Positions 8,875 to 18,868 of a DNA stretch of 31,397 bases are shown here, one piece after another. The position numbers and the translations under genes are program-made. This DNA is from Schizophyllum amplum (Eukaryota; Basidiomycota; Agaricomycetes; Agaricales; Schizophyllaceae), in NCBI GenBank assembly GCA_007026445.1, contig VDMD01000219.1, positions 1 to 31,397 on the forward strand, read 5' to 3'. How positions within the stretch are numbered: position 1 is the first letter of the stretch; every line of letters begins with the position of its first letter. The notes beneath the pieces were generated by a model. The model was not told the origin of the DNA. It searched no databases and worked only from the letters and a program-made list of their open reading frames with translations.

Positions 8875-11397
8875 TCAGAGCATCCTGCTGAGCGGATGCG
8901 CAGGGCCACCGTTGAGGATGGACAGCAGAGGGTTGCCGCTCGGGGCAGGCGATGCGATGCCGGCCCCTGGGAAGTTCATTGCCATGGGCGGAGGTGCACC
9001 GAAGGCTGACGGGGTCTGAGGAGGCGGGGGGAATGCGAACGAGTGCGCAGCGACACTGTCGTGGTACAGCGGCCCCGGCTGCACAGACGATGGCGGTAGG
9101 TATGGGGGACGATGGCCTAGGTGAGGGGCCTGTCGGGACAGATAGGGTGACGCTAGAGCATCCACACGGTTGGCAGGCGGAGGAGCATGAGACCCGTTCA
9201 TGATAGACAGCAACTGGCTCTGGCTCATGCTCTGCGAGCCAGCAGAGTGCATAACAGTGCTCGGCATGCCCGGGCGGAACGACTGGCTCGTATGCGCGCG
9301 CACTTGGAACGGATCGTGATTCATGTCGAGCGGTAGCCGCGGTTGAGGTTGAGCGGTTGCCATGTATGGCGATACGTGTGGTTGCATCTGAGATAGCGCA
9401 TAGGGTGGTTGCGTAGCAAGGCCTGAAGACGCGTATGGTGACTGCTGAGGTGGTGCCGGTGTCGCAGCCAGTCCAGATCCAGATGAGTATAGCAGCGAGC
9501 TGTGCATACCCATCGGCGACAGTGGTGACATTTGACTAGGTTGATGCAGGGAGGACTGCAGTGGCAGCGACGATGACAAAGGCGGAGGCGCAGGGGTCGA
9601 GCGAGCAGCCGTCATGCGCGCAGATTCATCCGCCACGGTCTCTAGCAAAGCCAGCTGCTTTAGACGCTTCGCACTCACGACCTCCGTCGTCGATGCACGA
9701 GGGAGGTACGGTGATATATCAGCAAGGTTGGAGTTGCGACGGGAAGGCGCCGGCATCGTGGGCGCAGAGGTACTGATGGTAGAAGGTGCAGGGCTTGCCA
9801 TGCGATGGCCGGTCGGAGTCGGCGACGATGTCGGCGCAACATCCGCTACAGGTCTGTGGGCTTCCGCGACATACGGCTCTTGAGCCCGAGGTGACGAAGT
9901 AGCGGGGGAATTCTGCATCGAGCCCCGTGGTTGAGCTTCAGTGGATCCAAGAACCGCGGCAATGATACCCGCTTTCCTGCCCTCCGACGTCGTCTGGCCT
10001 GTTGGCACCGCGGGGGCAGCCTTGGATGGCACCGCTGTCGGACTACGCTCCGCGCTGCTGGTGTTCTTCAGCATGAGTCCCTGGAGGAGCCTATTGAGGT
10101 CACTCGATTGCTCGCCGCTAACAATCTGCGGCTCTGCAGGGGGTGGCTGTTGCGGCGGTGTCTGAGGGTCGACGTACTCCCCTCCCGAATCTTGCGAACT
10201 CGATTCGGGAGACGCCTCATTGTGTACGCCGTTCGTTGATGCATAGGGATAGTGCGAATTGGGGTTGGCGGTGGTTCGTACGGGCTTTCTGGAGCGAGGC
10301 TGAGCGTTGATATACCTCTTGAGATGGCTGGTCCACTGTCAGCATGGGTAGAATGCACGAGACCTGCTGAGAACACGCACGTATTGAACTGCTGTGTGAG
10401 ATAGAACTTCTTGGGGTTGATCGGGGAGTTTTTGCGCCATCCAGGCAGATCCGCTACTCGGAACCACTTGATGTCCTGAGAGGGCTATTAGCATTGAGAG
10501 AGAGTTCCCCGTCTGAAGTCACATACACCAATCTCCTTCCTTGTCCTGGTCTCGAACGCATAATCTTCCGGCACGCCAGGTACAACATACAATGCGACTT
10601 GCTGACCGCGTACGTTGATCTCACAGCAGGAGTGTATGTCCACCTTTTCCGTGATGTCGTAGCCTGTTTCCTCGAGCACCTGTCAGTCCTACGTCAGTCA
10701 AGCGCCCAATCGATTGTACGAACACGCACCTCTCGTATAGCACAGTCCAACACAGGTTCTGTCTCATTGATCTTGCCCTTGGGGTAGCTCCAGGCAGAGT
10801 TCTGCTTCCACCCCTTGACCAAGACGCACTATGATTGACAATCCAATGAGCCACAAGGAGATATTAGCGCCGCGTAGGGGACTGACCTTGTCCATGGCGC
10901 TGTTCATCATGATAGCACCGCAAACGGGTACTTGGGTCTTGTAGGCCAGGAACTTCTTGTACGCTTCTTCGTGCTGCCCGCTCCATTGCTGAAGCGCTTC
11001 GCATTCGTGGAAGAGCATGTGCGAGAATTTCTTGAGATGAAGGGAAGGGAGGGTGGGATTCTGTTCACGGATGAAGTCCTCATAGTACCAGTGGCTGGAC
11101 GAGCGTCAGTGAGTGGCGATGATCATGACGTTCGCGACGCACGCTTGTTCCACTTGAAAGGATATCCGCTCCAGAGATTCCAGCTCATCGGGCGGCAAAT
11201 TGAGGATGAATCGACTGATTAGTGGTCAAAACGCTGCATACGCAGTAGCTGAGAAACGCCAGTTACCTAGATAGATCCTCTATAACGTCTTCATGAGTTG
11301 CATAACGGTTCGGTATGGGGGCCGCGGTGGTGGACATGGGGGCTGCTTGAGCGGCCATTACGGCCGGGGACGACGAGGTCGATGGCCCGGAGCTCAT
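8875..11397 (-). CDS. DCP2: mRNA-decapping enzyme subunit 2 (Dcp2, Nudix hydrolase)
   Basis: Removes the m7G cap from mRNA in the cytoplasm with Dcp1, Edc3 and the Lsm1-7/Pat1 machinery. ATG at 11395-11397; inferred exons 11267-11397, 11143-11214, 10887-11094, 10730-10828, 10529-10679, 10381-10475 and 8875-10327. The N-terminal regulatory domain reads SRFILNLPPDELESLERISF and EQAHWYYEDFIRE. The Nudix box fits G-x5-E-x7-REUxEExGU exactly, from GKINETE to REVLEETGY; an intron lies between RE and VLEE. Box B and IKWFRVADLPGW follow. The 480-residue tail is disordered, rich in S, P and Q, with the helical motifs NRLLQGLML, SQLLSIMNG and NPLLSILNG, comparable to the leucine-rich motifs that bind the Edc3 LSm domain in yeasts. 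One extra G at 10528-10530 puts exons 5 and 6 out of phase. Otherwise the gene reads cleanly. Confidence 0.95.
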
Positions 11398-11758
11398 AGA
11401 TTGGGCGAGTGAGCGTGAACGCTGGGAGCCACAGCGAGAGAATGGACGTGAAGGTCAAGTTGATAAAACAGGTCCCACCTCCACTGCGTCCATTTTAGGT
11501 GAGCGCAAACAGACCCAAGCACAACACCGGCCCGCTGCCCGCCGGGCCACCCATCGCTGTTGTTCAAGTTGCTCTTGTGTGTCCCACGTACTTGCATGCA
11601 ATGTTCTCGAGGGCCAACATAGCATAGCATAGATGAAGTGCGACAAGGGATACTCATACAAGTGCGTGCATGGCAGTCTAAGAAAATTACGATATCGTAG
11701 TATCAGATGAACGAAGGAAAGATATCCTCAAAGACATAGAACGACCAGGCAGTCGAAA
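11398..11758. other. Tandem intergenic region: DCP2 promoter and INCENP 3' flank
   Basis: 361 bp between the Dcp2 start and the INCENP stop, both on minus. It must hold the Dcp2 promoter/leader and the INCENP 3' UTR. I see no gene, canonical poly(A) hexamer or clear repeat in it. Confidence 0.5.
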
Positions 11759-14700
11759 TCACCGATAGCCCATCCTCCTCGCGTACTCCTGTTGCTCCTC
11801 CACAGTCAGGCGATCCGATCCCGTCCAGTTCGCCGAACTCGTTCGCGCCCGGAAGCGGCTCTGCCTCGTCCTGAAAATCTCCTCCATCCGAAGGGGCCGA
11901 ATGTCGCCGAAGATCTCGTCGGGATTGATGGTGCTCTGTACACGCAGCATGCGCGCCAAGTCCGGCGACTGTGCCCAGTCAGCGACATCGTAGGTCTTGC
12001 GGTCCTCGTCATCGGAGTCAGAGTACTCGCTGTTGATGTCAGGGAGCTCAATATTCTCCGTTGGGCCAAGGTTGGGTTCAGCGGCGGCCTTCGCAGCTTG
12101 CATCTGCGCCTTTGCGCGGGCGGCCATGTTGTTCTGTAGCACTTGCGATGGCTCCCTGCCATCGTCCTCCGGCGCTTTGGCAGGAGTCTTGCCTTTACTC
12201 TTGGTGGGAATGGTCGACTTCGGCTCAGCGGCCTTGTAAGTAGGTGTCGAGGATGATGACGCAAGGGCAGTCTTGGACGGGGCCTTCGTCAGCGTCTTTG
12301 TCGTCGAGCTCGGAGGGTGCATGGTGGGCTTCAAGGCTGACTTCGAAGGCTGCTTCTGAAGCTCAATCTTCCTCTTCTTCGTAGTGTCCTCGTCCTAAAT
12401 AGCGTAAGCCATGTGCATATCAATATAAAGATACCGTTACGAACCTTGGTCGTGTTCGTCCTCGCTACCGGAACCGGGAGTTTCCCAGTAGTCTCCTCGC
12501 GCTCCCTTTTACGACGCTCACGCTCCTCGTTCGCCCGGCGCTCCTGTTCATCTTTCCGGGGCTTTCTCTTCCTCGACCTTGCGCTGCGCCGCGAGCTGAC
12601 GCCTATGCTCCATCTCCTTGAGCCGCTTCTCTTTCTTCTCTCTTTCGTCCTGATCCTGTAACACTGTTAGCATCCCGCGAAAGATCATACAAAGGCCAAT
12701 CAAACCTTCTTTGCAGCTGCTGCCGCAAGCTGCAGACTCTTGACTTCAGGCTTGACGGGCTTGCCCTTCTTGCCGCTTCCGAGCATGCTAGACACAAACT
12801 TCTGCGCATGTCCAAGGAAGGTCGTGGGATGTATCGACGACGCGTCCGAAAGCTGACTTGCCGGCCTGTCGTCCTATGGTATGTACGGGTGAGTACAACA
12901 CACATTGCGTACAGACTGAAACACTTACCCCGGGAGGTGTACTAGGTTTCACCAGTCGCACGTCCTTCTCGACATCGACGTCCATATCGTCAGCGTTGAG
13001 CTCGCCAATGTCCATCTCTGTCTCCGCGGGGACGACAGGAGCGACCTGTGCAGGCGGGTCCTCCTCCATCGCGCGCGTCTCCGCGAAGCGAGTGTCCCGC
13101 GAAACGCTGGCGCCGAACTTGTAGCTCGATGTAGTCATGGTCGACGTCGTGTTGTACGTGTCCGTGGGGTTGGCATCGGGGCCCGTCCCGGGGAAAACGG
13201 GAGGTGCCGGCCTTTCGTCGTCAGACCAGCTGTCGTCGTCCGCAATATCGACTGGCTCCGTCTTTTGAGTATTGCCAAAAGACGTGTACTCCGTGTCCTG
13301 CGTCGTCGGCTCCCAAGATCCTGGTATGTCTCCATCATTGTCGAAGATCTTGTCCGAACCGATAGTCTCCGCTGTGGACTGCGCGGTCAGCGGCGTACGA
13401 CTCTTGTGCGACGGCGGGGATTGCAAGCGGGGTGATAGGCCCACGGCAGCCATAGACGTTGAGGCTGGCAGGTTTCGCACAGCTGCTGGTTGGAAGTGGA
13501 ATTCCAACGGCGTAGGTCTCTCCTTCTCTGGAGGAGGAACGAATACACGCGGTTTCGAGAACACAGGTGCCGGCTGAGGAGCTGGTTCACGTGTCAAGCT
13601 GGGAGGAGGAGAGTTGGCCGGTGTCGTACTCTCCCGTGCCGCAGGGTGAGGCGGCAGCGGGGGCTTGAAAACCACACCTTTCTCGTTCGCAGGTATCAGC
13701 TCTGAGACGCTCATGCGCCGCGAAGAGGTCCGGTTGGCCGGCGCCGCGCGGTCAGACGCTGGTGCAGAGGAGGTCCTAGCGAGTGATAGAGGATCCGCGG
13801 TCGATATGATGCTGATGTCCGCTTGATGCCTTTCGGCGACCTTAGCCTCCGCTGAAGCCTTCGCATCAGCGAGGGCGTCGTTGCTGACGGGGGCAATAGG
13901 CTTCATGCCCTGCATGGTCTTGCGCAAACGGTCGATAATGCCGTCCTCCGTAGCGCTTGCGAACTCGGACGTTGGCAGTGTCGGCTCAGCATATTCGAGC
14001 GGCTTGTTCGACGCGGCGTCGGTCTCCAGCATCTTCAGCGCTTTGTGGTGACGTGTGTCATCCTCGGAAGGTAGGCCAGGGATATGCATAGTATCCTCGC
14101 TCTTGCGCTTCATGCCCCCAAGCGTTGTGCGCGGCACATGTGTAGGCCCGCCGAGACCACTGACTTTCCTGCTGACGGCGCGAGTCTTCATCAACCAAGA
14201 CGTCCGTTGGCCACCAGCTACCGGTCCTGGCGTCGCATTACCGACGAGTATAGCTCCCGAACTTTGCTCTCGTACGGCGCGTAAGGACTTGCGAAGCGGG
14301 CTGGGCGGGCGGGGACCCGCGGTGTCTTCGTCTCGTAATGGAACGAGAACATCCGTGTACTGTTGGGCAGGCTCCACCGCGGGCTCTGCCATAACGACGT
14401 CTTGACTGGCTTTTGCCTTCGAGACATCCGGTAGCGGCGCAGCGATGCTCGACCACGTTGATGGTTCTACACTTGCACGAGCAGCGGGCGGAGATGGCGG
14501 TGCTGGAGTTTCGGACTCCTGGCGCGAACGAGATGTTTCCTGAGCAGGAGCGCCGCTCCCAGACGGTCCGGATGAGGCGACGACAGCCGGCTCTTGCGCT
14601 TGCTCCGTGATCTTCTCTTCAGGACTCATAGGGACAGAGTGGAATGTGTCCGCCGTACTGGCAAGGGACAACGGCCGGATGGCCTGCATGTCCTCCTCCG

Positions 14701-15444
14701 CATCTTCCTCCGCCACCCCTGTAAGAACCGATTTGCCGCTGGCTGAAGCGGCCCACGCTCTGCCGCGTTGCTGGTGCGAGAGGTGTTGCGAGCAGATCCT
14801 TCATCATCCTCTACGATCATCGACAACGCCGCGGGATCCATGTGCGGGAAATGCGGGAAACCCAGCGAGTCTTGATAGTGGAGGGTTGGTGTCGGCAGAG
14901 GAGGCGACGGCTCGCGAGGGTGAGCGGAGATGCGTCGCACAGTCTGATCGGGTAGGGGACTAGATGGCTGATTGTTGGGACTGCTGAACGGCTTGGCGGG
15001 TTCTGGAGACTTAGCGGCCAGCAGCGCCTTATAGAACGTGTTCTGAGCGGGGCCACGTTCTCCTTGCTGTCTGCATCCTCATCCTGGGCTGGTGTCAGAG
15101 GTAGCGCGCGACGGTATACAAGACACGCACGTTCTCATCAACAGCCACCATGTTCTTCAATCGAGAGCCCGTAGTTGGGACTTTCCGAACTATGGTCTTC
15201 TTGCGCCCGGGTGTCTTCATGAGGTCGAACAGCTCTTCGTCGCTAAGTGGCGCATTAGCCAACCAAGAAAGTGCATGAGTTTCACATACCCGTCGCGAGC
15301 TTTCTCGAGCACGTCTCCGAGGTACTGATCCAGCCACGAGAAACCTCGAGACTGCATGTGCTCTGCAAATTCTGTGCGAGCCTTGTCGCTCGCCATCGTC
15401 GTTCGGATCGAGTTCGCCCATAGCAGGAGGCCGTCGGATGCCAT
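11759..15444 (-). CDS. INCENP: Inner centromere protein (INCENP/Sli15), chromosomal passenger complex scaffold
   Basis: Scaffold of the chromosomal passenger complex; its C-terminal IN-box binds and activates Aurora B (Ipl1/Ark1) at centromeres and the spindle midzone. The IN-box is clear: NPDEIFGDIRPLRMEEIF, then RFRARTSSANW, where the TSS motif is the Aurora phosphosite region, ending EEQQEYARRMGYR. ATG at 15442-15444. First exons are 15290-15444 (WANSIRTTMASDKARTEFAE), 15131-15242 and one from 15083 leftwards. The centre is a long disordered region rich in S, P and T with many SP/TP sites. Around 12460-12660 lies a highly charged E/K/R helix, as in the INCENP single-alpha-helix region. The last exon starts near 12396 (DEDTTKKRKIELQ). 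Frame breaks occur near 15047-15052 (G run), 14725-14760 and 12558-12561 (C run). Fungal middle regions diverge fast, so identity rests on the two ends. Confidence 0.9.
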
Positions 15445-15718
15445 GGTCGGTGTCTGTTGAGCGCCGTCGGTGTGCGCCGTGCGGAGCGATGGCAGGTGTC
15501 GGCAAGGCGTTAGTACACAGACAAAAACAACGCGGCTTGCATGCGCGTGTGCGTGTCACATGATGGCGGCAACGCATCGGAGTCCGGAGCCGACCTCCGG
15601 TGCGGTAAGGCTGCAGCCTGCAGCGCGCTCCGGGTCGGCGCGGCGATGTCATCGAAGTGCTGTCCCGATTCGTTGTGAAGGTTGCTTCGTGCGTCCCCCC
15701 ACCTTGCTGGTCACGAAT
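15445..15718. promoter_or_regulatory. Shared divergent promoter, INCENP / GRAM-like membrane protein gene
   Basis: The two start codons point away from each other over 274 bp. The region is GC-rich with an alternating GCGTGTGCGTGT-type stretch near 15544-15556, and no evident TATA box. Shared regulation of the two genes is inference only. Confidence 0.45.
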
Positions 15719-18073
15719 ATGTCCTACTCAGTGCCAGAACTTCGTGCGCAAACGCCGAACAATGTTTCCACTATCAGCTTGGACATTCCAGCCGCATACT
15801 CCGCAGACGATCTGCTCCACGATGTCGATCCTGCTGAGCATGAGGATGAAGAGGAACAAATGTCCGAAGAACAGTTACGCCAGATGTACGATGATGAGGA
15901 GGTAGACAGGTTTCTGCACCTGTTCTCCACCGTGCGTGACTTCTCAAACTCTCGCTGTTTGCGCCACCGTAACTCACTGAGCTCACAGTACGTGACGGAA
16001 GTACGACTAGCGGCGCCCCCAGTGGATGCTGTTAGCGAGGCCAACCGACAGGCTGCTTCAGCCTCTCCGGAACGCACTACTCGCGAAGATGAGGAGTGGG
16101 TTGACATCCATGAAACCGCTAACACTCCACCACCTCTACCACCGAGACGTACTCCCAGTCTATCTGCCTCATATTCCAAAGGTATCTCGCTGTCAGAGTA
16201 CATCGCCAACGTGAGCTCGGACCTACCCCACATTGTTACGCCTCGGCGCTCATGACACCTTGCAGACGTATATCGTCCCCTTGCTGCCTGAGGAACGCAC
16301 CGTGCCACCCGCCTTCACTATTGGCCGATTCCGACTGACAGTACAACGTCTATTCCTTGCAGTCCGTCCCATATACCTGCCGTTTTTAGTGCGTATGCAT
16401 CGCCTGGCGACATGGGAAAGACCCAGGCCGGAGCTTGGGCTTCTGCGTGGTATGTAACGAAACAACACCAGCAACTAGATGCCATGCTAACCCACCCCTC
16501 TTAGCTGTATTGGTTCCTTTGGCTCAACGACTATCTTCTGCCTGCCCTCATTCTACGCATTCTATACTCCCTCGTGCCGCCGCCGCATGTTCCCTTACCC
16601 ATCCCTTGCCGAGCTGCGCGAACGTCGCCAAGAAGTAGAACGCGCCGACTTGTTCAGTCTCGAGGTATCGAAATACATGGGTACATCGTCTACCTCCGGG
16701 GCGCGAGAGGGTGTGGAAGCTTTTCCAAATGTACAACAAGACGCGGAAGGACTTGCTGAAGTCGCGGTCGGAGGACAAAGGACAAGGCAAAGAAGGAGAA
16801 GGAGAAAGCAGAAGGACATCGAAAGAATAAGAGCTCTACTGATCTCTTGGGTGAGCTGAGCGGGACGCACCTCCGGCGGCGCAGCGCCGGAAAACGGTGA
16901 CCCCGGGTATGGACGACGAGATGGACGGCATCGAGGAGACGCCGGAGGAACAAGACATCAAGCGCCTGGGCCTGCACCTTCTCGCCGACATTGCAGACGT
17001 GCACGAGCGCATGAAGAAGTCCGTATCATTTGTACGATGCATTTGACTTTTGACCGAGCTCCCGTATAGCATCTTTATCTGGCGAAGACCCTGAAGCGTC
17101 CTACAGATATGGCTTGGTAAGTTGATTTCCGCGTGGTGTATAATAACCTAACAGCATTGACAGCTTCTGTTTGTCCTATTTGTGACCACTCTGGTCCTAC
17201 CGGCAAAATACCTCGCGAAGGCTGTCTACGGCACTCTGGGCGTCCTCTTCTGGCATATTGTACCGGGTCATCGCCGCCATGTCCATCAGAGACAAGCAAC
17301 GGTAAGCGGACGGCCCATAGCATGCTCCCAAGCTAATAGGCCTGTTAGACTACCCCGATGCTCGATGACGTGCCCACCGATGCCGACGTCGCGATGGAAC
17401 TCATCTCCAAGCGCGTTGCCGCCGGTCAAGACCTGCGCCCGAAGTCCACGAAGACGAAGAAATCGAGACGATCCTCGCAATCCAACCCTTCGCCTGGAGC
17501 CTCGACGCCGCATTCGCGCGGCGTCTCCCCAGGGCCCGACAAGGAGAAAGAACCAGGCGTCGACTGGCAGAAATGGGGCCGACGCGCCCGCCGGCAGGCA
17601 AGGCATGGGCCGAGGATTCTAAGCGCCTACTTTCCCCCAAGGGGCCCCCGCACCGACTTCCTGGCCATCCCGCGCCGCAGCTCGTCCCGGGGCCGTCGCT
17701 CGCCATGGCCCAGCCGTCAGCAGAAATGGAGACGCATAGTAAGGCTGCCTTCTCGTCTGCTGTTGGTGTTTTGCATCTGATCATTTGCCATAGCATTTCC
17801 GGGCGCATCATCAATCGGGCCCGGGCCTCCTCACGACGTCGGCAGTCATGCTGCACTTTACGCCCTTCTTGTCGGCGGCGGCCGACGATTTCTATAGCCG
17901 TCAAGGACTTACGTGGTGTCAAGAAGACGGGGTTATTGAAGGGCGTGACGCTGCGATACGAGGAAGAAGGCATGCAGGACGTCAAGGAGGAAAAGTTTTC
18001 GTGGGTTGGCGGGCGAGAGGAGTTGTTCGCGCGCTTGATAGGACCGGACAGGACGAGATGGCTGAAGGCGTGA
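15719..18073 (+). CDS. Fungal two-transmembrane protein with C-terminal GRAM-like domain (DUF3292-like)
   Basis: Function unknown. ATG at 15719. The first exon (to 15931) encodes an acidic, disordered start (MSYSVPELRAQTPNN), then exons at 15989-16210, 16266-16449 and 16505 onward. A PPPLPPRRTP proline motif near 16128-16155 could bind SH3 domains. A hydrophobic segment around WFLWLNDYLLPALILRILYS (about 16510-16570) and a second, longer one (about 17164-17275, LLFVLFVTTLVLPAKYLAKA) look like membrane anchors, with a charged loop between. The C-terminus from about 17795 reads FPAHHQSGPGLLTT, then VKDLRGVKKTGLLKG and KFSWVGGREELFARLIG, which has the layout of a GRAM/PH-like lipid-binding domain. 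I think this is the fungal DUF3292-type family, from memory and not certain. At least six frame breaks are needed (about 16419, 16571-16584, 16735, 16780, 17797-17803, 17871-17886), more than in any neighbour apart from the DENN gene. Confidence 0.72.
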
Positions 18074-18868
18074 TGGTTTGTGTACCGCATACGTATAGTG
18101 AAGTGAGTCGTGTCCTTGGACTGTCGCGCAAGACACTGACATCGACTAGTGTATGCTATTCTGAGGAGACTGTACCAAATGCACCCGCCGCTTGCTGCTT
18201 GTCTGAATGTTCGCAGGTGGCGGCACTCGATAATGCGTTGCTCCTGCGGACTGCGAAGGTGTAGTGCGTCGGTGGTCCACCCGCATCTTGCGCTCGCCTT
18301 GTTCAAGTTGAACTTGCGAGACGCCACTGTCTCACGCGCACGGGGTGACGTTGGAACTGATGGACGCGTGCGGCGGTGGGTCGGGAACGTCTCTTTGGAA
18401 AACATCTGTCAGGTACTCCGGCGCGGCCGAGTGCCCCTGACCTTCGTCCTCGTCGTTGTGATTCTTGTCCAATGCAAGCCACAGTGAGTCACTCTGGCAG
18501 TGGTGCTCAGCGCCGCCATTGGAAAGGGTTCGCGAGGGTTGATTCAACAGACGCGCGCGTTCAGAGATCTCCCGTCCACGCAGTCCTTGCTTTGGTCCGT
18601 TCGACATTGATCACCGATTCCCGAATGACGATCGGCAAGTGGTTGCTACGCGGATGTCCGGACCGGAGCGGGACCATTCTTGCTGTCATGTTGGAGTTTC
18701 GGCAGATGCCGAGAGACTTGACGACGAGGAAGGGAGGGTGGGAGGAGACGAGGGCGGACAAGGACAGAAATAAGTACGAGGGTTATCTGGGCCAGCGACC
18801 TGGCCAACCTTCTGGCGTCCGAAGCGATGGTCCCGTGCAGGACAAGCGCTTGGAGATAAGAATTTGGC
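18074..18868. other. Unassigned stretch between the GRAM-like and DENN genes
   Basis: About 800 bp with no recognisable family on either strand. Long open frames exist both ways: plus 18149-18487 ends in a hydrophobic run (VPLTFVLVVVILVQ), and minus 18332-18607 is polar. They overlap each other and have no conserved motif. The stretch should contain the 3' UTR of the upstream gene and the promoter of the DENN gene. A small lineage-specific gene cannot be excluded. Confidence 0.35.

Noticed and set aside
3243..16872. A 16-base identity (TGAGCGGGACGCACCT) at about 3243-3258 and about 16857-16872
   Set aside because: One copy spans a kinase splice donor on minus and the other lies near a donor of an unrelated gene. 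A single 16-mer match in 31 kb of GC-rich DNA can arise by chance and has no flanking similarity.
17401..18405. Minus-strand open frame of 334 codons
   Set aside because: It lies antisense to the GRAM-like gene, whose plus-strand reading shows conserved motifs. The minus product is compositionally odd (R/S/H-rich) and matches no family, so it is a shadow of GC-rich coding DNA.
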